This document shows, one piece after another, positions 6,273 through 13,935 of a DNA stretch of 13,962 nt (positions within the stretch are counted from its first letter, which is position 1; every line of letters begins with the position of its first letter). The stretch is from positions 1 through 13,962 of the forward strand of contig DEIW01000130.1 in the NCBI GenBank assembly GCA_002352705.1, in the 5' to 3' direction. Source of the DNA: Bacteroidales bacterium UBA2764. Its GTDB lineage: Bacteria; Bacteroidota; Bacteroidia; Bacteroidales; Paludibacteraceae. The position numbers and the translations under genes were made by a program. The notes below the pieces were generated by a model that saw nothing but the letters and a program-made list of their open reading frames with translations, was not told the DNA's origin and searched no databases.

Positions 6273-7187
6273 ATGGCTAAGAAAAACGAAATAGTAAAAG
6301 TAGAACAAGAGCAGATACCAGCAACTAATCACATTGAAAACTTGATAGTTGATGTACGCGGTAAGCAGACAATGCTTGATCGCGATTTGGCTATGCTCTA
6401 TGGTGTAACGACAAAACGTTTAAATGAGCAGGTCAAACGTAACATTGAGCGTTTCCCTGAGCATTTTCGTTTCCAGCTAACAGATAATGAGACCGAGGAA
6501 CTGGTCGCAAATTGCGACCGGTTACGAATGCTAAAGCATTCAAGTGTAAATCCATTTGTTTTCACTGAGCAAGGAGTTGCTATGCTCTCAACAGTATTAC
6601 ATAGCGATACAGCCATTAGTGTCAGTATTCAAATTATGGATGCGTTCACGGCTATGCGTCATTTCATTGCAGCCAATGCACAAGCATTCCAACGTCTTGA
6701 AATCATTGAACGCAATCAGTTGGCGCTCAATGTGCATCTCGCAGAGAACGACAAGTAATTTGAAGAGGTATTCCGCCGTTTGGACGATGGTAGTACTACG
6801 CCTAAACAAGCCATCTTCTATGATGGTCAAATCTTTGATGCATACAAGTTCGTTAACGAGCGTATCCGCGAAGCCAAGAAGCGCATTGTGTTGATTGATA
6901 ATTACATTGACGAAACGGTTTTGGCGATGTTAGATAAACGCGGCAAAGATGTTACTGCAAAAGTCTATACCAAAAACATATCGCGTCAGTTGTCGCTGGA
7001 CTTTGAGAAACATAATGCACAATATACACCTATTGAGGTGGAGCAATTTGACCGCGCACACGATCGGTTCTTGTGTATAGATGATACCGTGTACCTTATC
7101 GGTGCCTCAATCAAAGACCTCGGCAAGAAGTGGTTCGGTTTTGTTAAACTGGAGCAAACAACAGATGAATTGCTGAGCAAGATGTAA
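6273..7187 (+). pseudogene. ORF6N family gene interrupted by an in-frame TAA
   Basis: The frame from the ATG at 6273 encodes 161 residues up to TAA at 6756-6758. Residues about 18-110 are the ORF6N domain, seen in VRGKQTMLDRDLAMLYGV, VKRNIERFPEHFRFQLT, LVANCDR and FTEQGVAMLSTVLHS. The same frame continues without a gap as FEEVFRRLDDGSTTPKQAIF and ends at 7187, with a C-terminal half containing AHDRFLCIDDTVYLIGASIK that is usual in full-length members (about 300 aa) and resembles a phospholipase D-like fold. A single A-to-T change (AAA to TAA) would explain the break. The N-terminal ORF6N domain is intact and may still be made; the downstream half has only a TTG at 6780 as a possible restart. 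The family is associated with phages and mobile elements. Confidence 0.85.
6499..6523. repeat. Palindrome within the ORF6N coding sequence, inverted repeat of the leader
   Basis: AACTGGTCGCAA (6499-6510) and TTGCGACCGGTT (6512-6523) encode part of the conserved LVANCDR motif. The 25 bp are the exact reverse complement of the leader palindrome at 6236-6260. Confidence 0.8.
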
Positions 7188-7200
7188 GATAAACTTGATA

Positions 7201-7241
7201 TCACAATTTGTGACTTCAAGTTGTCGCAAAATTTGCGACAA
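7201..7241. other. Two adjacent palindromes after the ORF6N gene
   Basis: TCACAATTTGTGA (7201-7213) is one palindrome. TTGTCGCAAA (7221-7230) and TTTGCGACAA (7232-7241) form another around one base. The second shares the TCGCAA/TTGCGA core with the ORF6N leader. No T-run follows, so these look like binding sites or 3'-end hairpins and not a classical terminator. Confidence 0.6.
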
Positions 7242-7334
7242 GTCAACATACCGTCCCGCCCATGACGCGAAACCGAGCAAAGACAGAGCGCAAGCGTGCG
7301 CCAATGGATAAATTAGCATTTGCTTTATTTTGGA

Positions 7335-7449
7335 GACATTCAATCTTGGACAATTGTAATCACTTTCCTAAAATATAGCGAATGTTCACACGTATCGGTG
7401 TGGGCATTCTGCATATATTGGAAGTGATGGGAGTCCAAGCCCGAATGTC
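7335..7449. repeat. 115-bp imperfect palindrome in the leader region of the protease operon
   Basis: Nested arms run almost without a break: GACATTC (7335-7341) with GAATGTC (7443-7449), CTTGGAC (7345-7351) with GTCCAAG (7433-7439), ATCACTT then CC (7359-7368, one bulge) with GGAAGTGAT (7420-7428), ATATA (7373-7377) with TATAT (7414-7418), GAATG (7380-7384) with CATTC (7405-7409), and CACAC (7387-7391) with GTGTG (7398-7402). It could be a MITE-like element or a long hairpin RNA in the leader of the lipoprotein/protease operon. No gene is seen between 7242 and 7505, and I found no convincing promoter there. Confidence 0.7.
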
Positions 7450-7505
7450 CTAATATAGATAGACTGCCTGCACTTTTGTATAGATATAACAAAAACTATA
7501 TTATA

Positions 7506-7883
7506 ATGAAACAACTCTTATTAGCAATATTTACAATCTTGGTTTGTGCCTGTTCTACTTGTAAAGTATCAACGCAGAACCAAATTAGTGAGATAAAATT
7601 TGGGCGTGGAGGTGGTTTTACCAATCAGAAAGAGGTGTACTCTTTAAGTAAAAAGGGTGAATTGTCCAAAGATGGTAAGCTCATCAAAAGAGTATCTTGT
7701 GAAGATGTTGAAAGGCTCTTTGCTATCGCTGATTCTATTGATATAACTTTTAATGAGCCGGACAATTTGTATTGGTTTATTGAGATAAAGGGGAAAGAGC
7801 CTCGTAAATTTGTTTGGGGTGGATCTTCTGAGGTTGATAGGAAATTGAAAGATTTATATATCGAATTAAATAATCTGAAATAA
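7506..7883 (+). CDS. Small putative lipoprotein, coupled to the protease gene
   Basis: The 125-aa product begins MKQLLLAIFTILVCACSTCK, a lipoprotein signal peptide with lipobox VCAC. The predicted lipidated residue is Cys16 with Ser at +2, which favours the outer membrane. The mature part contains FGRGGGFTNQ and WFIEIKGKEPRKFVWGG, is small and beta-rich in appearance, and resembles unnamed small Bacteroidetes lipoproteins as far as I recall; no function is known to me. The stop codon TAA at 7881-7883 overlaps the start ATG of the protease by one base (TAATG), implying coupled translation. A role as a partner, chaperone or inhibitor of the protease is possible but is inference. The start is the ATG at 7506, which gives an intact signal peptide. 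Confidence 0.8.
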   Translation: MKQLLLAIFTILVCACSTCKVSTQNQISEIKFGRGGGFTNQKEVYSLSKKGELSKDGKLIKRVSCEDVERLFAIADSIDITFNEPDNLYWFIEIKGKEPRKFVWGGSSEVDRKLKDLYIELNNLK

Positions 7884-10800
7884 TGAAAAAGCTTTTATTA
7901 GTTTATTTGTTTTTGTGCTGCTCTTTGCTTTCATTCTCAAGTAGCAATGTTGGCCATTTTGTAAAGAATGTAAGCAATGAGGGTGTATCAACTGAAAGAG
8001 TTACCGAACATTTTGAGCAATGGTTCAACCTTGCTCCTTCTACTACTTTTGAAAAGGTCGCTGATAAGACAGACCGGATGGGCATTCGCCATATTACTTA
8101 TCAGCAATATTATCGTGGTATAGAGGTTGAAGGATGTATGGTCTTGGTTCACGCTCGCAACAATACTGTTCAGCATGTTAATGGTGCTTTGATGGAAGAG
8201 CAATTGAAGCCGCAGAACGTAGTTGCGAAAGTTAGCCGTAGGAGAGCTGTGGCAAAAGTACGTAATCAAGAAGAAAGTGACGCAGAATTCATGCTGACTC
8301 CTGTTTTTGATGGGGAAGATGTTGAGTATCGGCTTTCATATAAAGTTTATTCGCCAGAAGAGATGGCTGACATTTATATTGACGCAGAGACAGGTGATGT
8401 TTTGAAGAAAATCTCTACTCGTTATGATGGTCAGTCTGTACAGGGAACAGCGGTAACTAAATACAGCGGTACGCAGAGCATGACATGTTATCAAGACGGT
8501 ACTGAATATTCATTGATGGATAATGACAGAGGTATCATAACATATATTGGTTCGAATGCTCCTGATTATTTTATATCTTATTACGCTCCGGACGCGCTGT
8601 TAGCTGAAGTTGATGGGTATATTGATACTACTTCTGTTTTGACGGCGGAGCAAAGAGCGGACTCCAGATATATGGAGTACTTCCGCCGTAATATGGTGAT
8701 GTTAGGTTACTATGCTCCTTTATTTAATCAATATTTATCTATTCCGAAGTCAGACACTCCTAATTTCGCCGGATACAAGTTGACCACTGTTAAGATTAAG
8801 TCAATAAATACGACTAGTTGGCAAGGTCTGTTGGAGTCTAATCCAGACTTGTTTATTACAGTTGTTGACGCGGCAGGTATCGAGCGTTATAACAATAAAG
8901 CGAGCCGCGTTACTCGTACGCCGACATCGAGCAACCCCGTTACATTTACGGTTAATGTGCCAATTTGGGGAGAAGGATATAAAATTAAGATTTGGGATTA
9001 TGACGCTATCGGAAATGACTTGATTGCGACGCTAAAGCTTGACAGAGAGACTGGCACATGGAATTATTCGGGTAGTACGAATACTACTATCGTTGTTAAT
9101 AACGAGACTGGTGATCCGGCGCTGGATGCTCATTGGGGCATGGGAAAGACATTAGACTATTTTTCAGAGACATTTGGTAGGAATAGTTTTGATGACCAAG
9201 GGAGCATTGTTTTTCAGATAGTAGATGTTCCTGATCATGTTATTTCTAACGGAAATAATGCTTTTGCATCTACAACTCAAGGTCAGTCCTCATATATGGT
9301 ATATGGAATGGGTGACGGAACAACTATGCGTCCTGTAGTTGAGCTTGACGTTATGGCTCATGAGTACTCTCATCAGGTGACAGCGTTCAATCAAAATGGC
9401 GGTCTTAAATATGAAAATGAATCAGGCGCGTTGAATGAGGGCTTCTCCGACATATTTGGTATGTGCGTTGAGTACTATGTTACGGGTTCTGCTTCATGGC
9501 TTATAGGTCATGATATAATGATTGGCAAGACGAACATGCGTTCTATGAAGAATCCGGCCAATTCAAAAGATGGTTCGTCACCTCAACCTAAGGCGTATCA
9601 GGGTGCGAACTGGCATGCTTTAGCTTCGAATCCAGACGCTGAGAAGAATGATTATGGCGGAGTTCATACCAATAGTAGCGTACTTAATTATTGGTTCTAT
9701 TTATTAAGTGCAGGAACCGGTAACTATACAAATGAATTTAATTACACGTTTAACGTACAGGGTATCGGTATTGGGAAAGCGCAATGGATTGCCTATATGC
9801 TTAATCAGTATTATCTGACCCAATATGCAACGTATCAAGACGCAGCTTTAGGGTCTTTGTTAATCGCAGAATTGCTATATGGTTATGGCTCGTTGGAATA
9901 CCAAGCCGTGTTCAATGCATGGGGTGTTGTAGGTATTGGTTCCGGCTATTCGGGAACTACGCACGACTTGGAACCGGGTAAGTATATGGTATTCGCTCGT
10001 CGAGATGCTTCTTCTAATTATTTCAAGATGTCATCGGAGTTGACCTCCGGGAGCACAAAGAGATATAAAGGTGTTGATATCGGAAGTGCGCTTATTGGTT
10101 CTGAGACTACTATTCCGCAAGATCCTGCCTTTATTTGGGAAGTAGAAAAGTCAGGTAATACATATCTGTTGAAGAATCAAAACCAATACAGCACTTGGAA
10201 TTCTGGCAATAGCGCGGCTATGGGCGCAACAGGAAAACAGTTGACTATCACACCGCAGTCCGATGGTACTTATACAGTTACTTTTGCTGATGGCTCAAAC
10301 ACGCGTTACTTGTCGTTAAACAACACTGCCGGAAATGACTATTTCGCGTATTATAGTGGTAACGGACAGATGGAGAATCTTCGTTTTGAGCCGTACCGCT
10401 ATACAGAGGTGCCGGAGATTACTATTAAGGCAAAGAAGCCTTCGAATTGGGGTTCGACTATTTCCGCTTGGGCGTGGAACACCGGAGAGGAAGGGAAATG
10501 GGTTTCTCTGGAGCAAGAAGGCAACTGGTATAAGTATACGACTAACAGCAATGAGTTGAATATTGTGTTTGTTAATGGAACAACATGGACTAACGATAAT
10601 AACCAAACTGTTGACATCACCTCATCAGAGTCCTTATGTGTTCAGATAGGCAGCAACACATCCGGCAAGCGGACATACACTGCTATTGACTGTGTTGAGC
10701 GTGTTGAGCCTACGTTGACGATGGAAAGTTCAGCTGTTTCTATTGAGATTGGAGAGTCTGTAACTCGTCAGGCTTATACCAACTCTGACGCTACTATTGT

Positions 10801-11590
10801 ATATTCTTCTACAAACAGCGCAGTTGCTAGTGTGGATAATAGCGGCAAAGTGCTAGGCAAGTCGGCTGGAACGGCAACCATTAAGGCTTCTGTTTCCCAG
10901 ACAGACCATTACTTGGCAAAGAGTGTTTCGTATGTCGTAACAGTGACGGCTGCTCAAGTTTGCAAAGTTACTCCGTATTCAGAGACCTTCGCGTCGTCGC
11001 AGGGAGATTTTACTATTCAGGAAGTATCGAAAGCTAGTGGTCTATCGTACATTTGGAAGTTAGACGCTTCTTCCTATCATAACGGAATGATTGCAAAGGC
11101 GATGTATAACAGTACGTACTATGCAAGCGAGGGATGGCTGATTTCTCCTTGTATCGAAATTCCGGAAGGAGCTGCGACAACTTTGAAGTTTGACCATACT
11201 GCGAAATTCTTCTCTTCCGCTGATACAGAAATGACCTTGTGGATATCCACAAATTATAAATCGGGTCTGCCATCTACTGCGGCATGGGATAAACTAAATA
11301 TTCCCACGTATCCGAGCGGATCTAACTGGAATTTTGTTAGTTCTGGGAATATCGACCTTTCCGCTTACGCTGGCAGTTCTGTGACCATAGCCTTTAAGTA
11401 CATAAGTACTAGTACCGCTGCAGCCCAATGGGAAGTGAAGAATTTCTCCGTAACCTCTACACCTAATCCGACTGGATTAAATGATGTTGATCAATCACAG
11501 GAGAGTGCGCAAAAGGTTTTGCGTGATGGCCATGTCCTAATTATCCGGAATGGCAAAACCTATACTGTGCAAGGTCAGGAAGTGAAGTAA
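7883..11590 (+). CDS. Secreted M4 (thermolysin-like) metallopeptidase, multidomain
   Basis: A 1235-aa zinc protease. Residues 1-20 are a signal peptide. About 30-180 form the FTP/PepSY-type propeptide that keeps the enzyme inactive. The catalytic part contains HEYSH at 493-497 (two zinc ligands and the catalytic Glu), NEGFSD with the third ligand Glu519, and DYGGVH with Asp590 and His595 matching Asp226/His231 of thermolysin. Between about 296 and 388 there is a C2-like insertion (NPDLFITVVDAAG, YKIKIWDYDAIGND). Further on are a beta-rich unit (694-840), a CBM26-like starch-binding unit (about 848-925), a BIg2-like domain (943-1022), a cleaved-adhesin-like jelly roll (1026-1190) and a tail KVLRDGHVLIIRNGKTYTV (1211-1229) resembling Bacteroidales C-terminal sorting sequences. 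It is expected at the cell surface or outside the cell. Confidence 0.9.
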   Translation: MKKLLLVYLFLCCSLLSFSSSNVGHFVKNVSNEGVSTERVTEHFEQWFNLAPSTTFEKVADKTDRMGIRHITYQQYYRGIEVEGCMVLVHARNNTVQHVNGALMEEQLKPQNVVAKVSRRRAVAKVRNQEESDAEFMLTPVFDGEDVEYRLSYKVYSPEEMADIYIDAETGDVLKKISTRYDGQSVQGTAVTKYSGTQSMTCYQDGTEYSLMDNDRGIITYIGSNAPDYFISYYAPDALLAEVDGYIDTTSVLTAEQRADSRYMEYFRRNMVMLGYYAPLFNQYLSIPKSDTPNFAGYKLTTVKIKSINTTSWQGLLESNPDLFITVVDAAGIERYNNKASRVTRTPTSSNPVTFTVNVPIWGEGYKIKIWDYDAIGNDLIATLKLDRETGTWNYSGSTNTTIVVNNETGDPALDAHWGMGKTLDYFSETFGRNSFDDQGSIVFQIVDVPDHVISNGNNAFASTTQGQSSYMVYGMGDGTTMRPVVELDVMAHEYSHQVTAFNQNGGLKYENESGALNEGFSDIFGMCVEYYVTGSASWLIGHDIMIGKTNMRSMKNPANSKDGSSPQPKAYQGANWHALASNPDAEKNDYGGVHTNSSVLNYWFYLLSAGTGNYTNEFNYTFNVQGIGIGKAQWIAYMLNQYYLTQYATYQDAALGSLLIAELLYGYGSLEYQAVFNAWGVVGIGSGYSGTTHDLEPGKYMVFARRDASSNYFKMSSELTSGSTKRYKGVDIGSALIGSETTIPQDPAFIWEVEKSGNTYLLKNQNQYSTWNSGNSAAMGATGKQLTITPQSDGTYTVTFADGSNTRYLSLNNTAGNDYFAYYSGNGQMENLRFEPYRYTEVPEITIKAKKPSNWGSTISAWAWNTGEEGKWVSLEQEGNWYKYTTNSNELNIVFVNGTTWTNDNNQTVDITSSESLCVQIGSNTSGKRTYTAIDCVERVEPTLTMESSAVSIEIGESVTRQAYTNSDATIVYSSTNSAVASVDNSGKVLGKSAGTATIKASVSQTDHYLAKSVSYVVTVTAAQVCKVTPYSETFASSQGDFTIQEVSKASGLSYIWKLDASSYHNGMIAKAMYNSTYYASEGWLISPCIEIPEGAATTLKFDHTAKFFSSADTEMTLWISTNYKSGLPSTAAWDKLNIPTYPSGSNWNFVSSGNIDLSAYAGSSVTIAFKYISTSTAAAQWEVKNFSVTSTPNPTGLNDVDQSQESAQKVLRDGHVLIIRNGKTYTVQGQEVK

Positions 11591-11605
11591 AGTCAATTTT
11601 GAGAA

Positions 11606-13354
11606 ATGTCCAATCATAACTTTACATATGGTGTAGAGGCGTTTGTTGAAACTATAGGTGAGACCTCAAGAATATGCTATAGTGATGAGTTTTTCAAAGA
11701 ATACGAGCAGAAGCATAATCACGAAATAGCAAAATTGAGGTCAGACTTATTTGATGGTAAGATCGGTGTAAAATATACCTGCTTGTACTGCGGTGGAGAA
11801 GTAAGTTTTCGCGGTGGTTTAGATGTTCATGGTGTCGAGAAACGAAGACTTCATGCATTCCATCTGCGGGGAGCAGAGAATTGCCCATATAAGGACAAGA
11901 AAATGCCGACTCATGAATTGATTAAGGCAAAAAAGTTTCATGGACTGCAAACCGGTGACGAACATGAGGCTATCAAGCACGAAATAATGTGGCGCTTAAC
12001 AAATGTATATTCTGCTTCAGTCGAAGAAGAAAAACGAGTATATAGTGTCCATCTCAAATACCGCCAGGCTGATCTTTTAGCCACATTTAGTGATAAACAA
12101 ATGGCTATTGAGGTGCAAATCTCTACATTAGATCTAAGTACTGTTAATCTCCGTAATAAACACTACCGCGATATCGGCATCTATATCATATGGGTGTTAG
12201 ATAAATTCTCTCCAAAACTTGATCAACAATCATTCACTCAACAAAGAATTTTAGTAACGAACGAGTACAATGTATTTGCTTTCGACGAGGATGCTAAAAT
12301 TGCGACTTGCAAGAATCCAGATAACGAATTATATCTCCATTGCTATTACTCCTTGTTCAATCATAACGGCGAAGAATTAAGGGAAATGGCGGACGAGATC
12401 ATACCCTTTTCTGCTCTACATTTCCGTGAAACAGATCACATGGTATATTATAAATGTAAGGAAGAGTTAATTGAAGAGGCAATTGAGAAGCACAAACAGG
12501 AATTAGTTGAGGCAAAGAGACAGGAACAAGAGCGATTGTTAAGAATTCAACAAGAAGAGAAAAGACAAGTTAGTTATGCTTTGGATTTTCTTAATTGGAT
12601 AGTTCAGCAGAAAATCAACAATACTACCGGCAAAGAGTATAATCTTCGAGACTTGGATAACAAATATCATGTTATCACACAACCAAGCGGATATGTAAAA
12701 GAGGCTATGGTGGAATTTATCTGCCAATGGGTAAATGACGAGGCAAAGAACACCTCTCCAAATGAAACCAAATATAACTACATAGCTTTTAAAAGCATAA
12801 TCCAACATGCCATACACTATAATTGGTTAGATGTTGATTCGTTGGCAGAGAGAGGAATAATGTCTTCTGTTAAAAACTACATAGATACAGAAAGTCGCCA
12901 TATTGTCAATAGTCGGATGCTATATGACAAAGAAGATTTTAGACGCTATCGTTTAGAATGGATGTGCTATATTTATTCACTTCTAAAATTACAACAGAAC
13001 GAAGCAAATTCAGTAACATATCAGGATTTTGACAAACATTGGCGTTTTATATCAAAACTCTACTCTTTGTTTACTGGGCAAATAGTTGGTTCGGCTTTCC
13101 CAAACTTTGCCTCACAAACCAACGAGATATCGCGTCCATATAGTTTTTCATATCCGTACGCATATCTCTATGTACAAGCCTACGATTACTGTTTATCAAG
13201 TGGCAGACCATATTCCTTTAAATTTGACGAATCTGCTAAACGTAGGTATAATGCACTTAAAACGGTCGTTGCATCTCAACCCGTATCGAAGCACAATTAC
13301 GATTTAGATTATCTTGTAGAGTGCTTATTTACTATACCCTGGAATTTCGATTGA
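11606..13354 (+). CDS. CoiA-like / PD-(D/E)xK nuclease candidate with Zn motif
   Basis: The 582-aa cytoplasmic protein resembles the competence protein CoiA family (DUF6035-like in Bacteroidetes, by recollection). Cys59, Cys62, His83, His86 and Cys93 could bind zinc. The core at 153-199 reads RQADLLATF then AIEVQIS then RNKHYRDIGIYIIWVL, the usual CoiA order, with Asp156, Glu169 and Gln171 as the probable PD-(D/E)xK active residues. Residues about 285-322 form a charged coiled coil (EEAIEKHKQELVEAKRQEQE), followed by a C-terminal region of about 260 residues that I do not recognise. The gene starts 15 bp after the protease stop codon, so it is probably co-transcribed, although the two functions have no obvious link. 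No terminator is clear downstream. Confidence 0.75.
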   Translation: MSNHNFTYGVEAFVETIGETSRICYSDEFFKEYEQKHNHEIAKLRSDLFDGKIGVKYTCLYCGGEVSFRGGLDVHGVEKRRLHAFHLRGAENCPYKDKKMPTHELIKAKKFHGLQTGDEHEAIKHEIMWRLTNVYSASVEEEKRVYSVHLKYRQADLLATFSDKQMAIEVQISTLDLSTVNLRNKHYRDIGIYIIWVLDKFSPKLDQQSFTQQRILVTNEYNVFAFDEDAKIATCKNPDNELYLHCYYSLFNHNGEELREMADEIIPFSALHFRETDHMVYYKCKEELIEEAIEKHKQELVEAKRQEQERLLRIQQEEKRQVSYALDFLNWIVQQKINNTTGKEYNLRDLDNKYHVITQPSGYVKEAMVEFICQWVNDEAKNTSPNETKYNYIAFKSIIQHAIHYNWLDVDSLAERGIMSSVKNYIDTESRHIVNSRMLYDKEDFRRYRLEWMCYIYSLLKLQQNEANSVTYQDFDKHWRFISKLYSLFTGQIVGSAFPNFASQTNEISRPYSFSYPYAYLYVQAYDYCLSSGRPYSFKFDESAKRRYNALKTVVASQPVSKHNYDLDYLVECLFTIPWNFD

Positions 13355-13492
13355 TTGCCATTTCCGTGTAACCCTGTGATTTTTGTTCTTACTCGCAGTT
13401 GTCATTAATACTCGAGAATTTTTGTCATCATCCATCTATTTTTATTACGAATCATCCATTCACACATTCACAGATTCACACAACTTTTTGTC
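13355..13492 (+). other. AT-rich intergenic stretch after the CoiA-like gene
   Basis: No gene is seen here. Several short runs of T occur, and a CTCGAG site at 13413-13418 is followed closely by AATTTTT, but no convincing terminator stem is present. The 27-bp repeat lies within it. Confidence 0.4.
13457..13483 (+). repeat. Second copy of the exact 27-bp direct repeat
   Basis: Identical over 27 bp to 6078-6104 and in the same orientation, made of three (C/G)ATTCACA units plus CAA. Together the two copies bracket the ORF6N, lipoprotein, protease and CoiA-like genes. Confidence 0.85.
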
Positions 13493-13585
13493 TTAATTCT
13501 TTTCTTTTGGTTTTGTTTTTATAAAAGCCCCCCTTAATAAGGTCTTCGCTACGCTCAGGGTTGTGTTTATTATTTTATATGCCAT
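13493..13585 (-). CDS. Possible 30-aa small ORF (minus strand)
   Basis: ATG at 13585-13583 opens a 30-codon frame starting MAYKIINTTLSVAKTLLRGA, ending in TAA at 13493-13495. It overlaps the end of the next small frame (13575-13694), an arrangement typical of coupled genes. The product would be short and strongly basic. With no homology test possible here, this may also be chance or part of a structured RNA. Confidence 0.25.
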   Translation of the reverse strand: MAYKIINTTLSVAKTLLRGAFIKTKPKEKN

Positions 13586-13694
13586 TTTTCATAGCTGTTC
13601 CTCTGCGTTCAGCCGTAGTATAAAAATCGGTGGCTCCTTCTGCGTAGTAGCCCCCTACCATTACCGCGTAAGATGCGATTACTCTTTGCATCAT
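13575..13694 (-). CDS. Possible 39-aa small ORF (minus strand)
   Basis: Two ATGs at 13694-13689 begin MMQRVIASYAVMVGGYYAEG, followed by ATDFYTTAERRGTAMKNGI. AAAGGGA directly precedes the start. The same frame is open for another 31 codons upstream (to 13787) without a start codon. The composition looks protein-like (Gly, Tyr and Ala patches, mixed charges), and the stop overlaps the start of the 30-aa frame. The phrase reads as familiar from Bacteroidales sequences, but I cannot name a family. Confidence 0.35.
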   Translation of the reverse strand: MMQRVIASYAVMVGGYYAEGATDFYTTAERRGTAMKNGI

Positions 13695-13830
13695 TCCCTT
13701 TCCGCTGCGTAATCCCCCCTGTGTCCCTTGCCCGAATCTGTCAGCGGCGACACCACCTTTGCTGGGACATAGCAGGACTATGACTTCTTATCTCGGCTTA
13801 TTGCCTCGAACGATTAACTTCGTTTTTCCT

Positions 13831-13929
13831 CTACAAAGCCGGCGTTGCCGCCATCTTCGGCCCCGGCACGCCTGTGGCGTATTCCGCCAAAGTGGTAATG
13901 CAGTTATTAATGACCGAGTAGTCGGTCAT
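13831..13929 (-). CDS. Possible 32-aa small ORF (minus strand)
   Basis: ATG at 13929-13927 opens a 32-codon frame, MTDYSVINNCITTLAEYATG then VPGPKMAATPAL, ending in TAG at 13831-13833. It starts about 7 bp after the hairpin at 13936-13957 when read on the minus strand. Its residues look like a plausible short helical protein. The DNA here is GC-rich and could instead be a structured RNA. Confidence 0.3.
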   Translation of the reverse strand: MTDYSVINNCITTLAEYATGVPGPKMAATPAL

Positions 13930-13935
13930 GGGGTT

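Noticed and set aside
7471..7478. CACTTTTG as a -7 box for the lipoprotein operon
   Set aside because: It lacks the TA of TAnnTTTG and has no TTTG 19-20 bp upstream. The operon promoter remains unidentified.
13619..13633. Possible third pseudoknot leader: 14 of 15 bases match the linker and stem 2 strand of copy 2
   Set aside because: No GTGTGT-like stem 1, no matching partner strand for stem 2 and no GAAAGG or start codon at the right distance. Probably chance.
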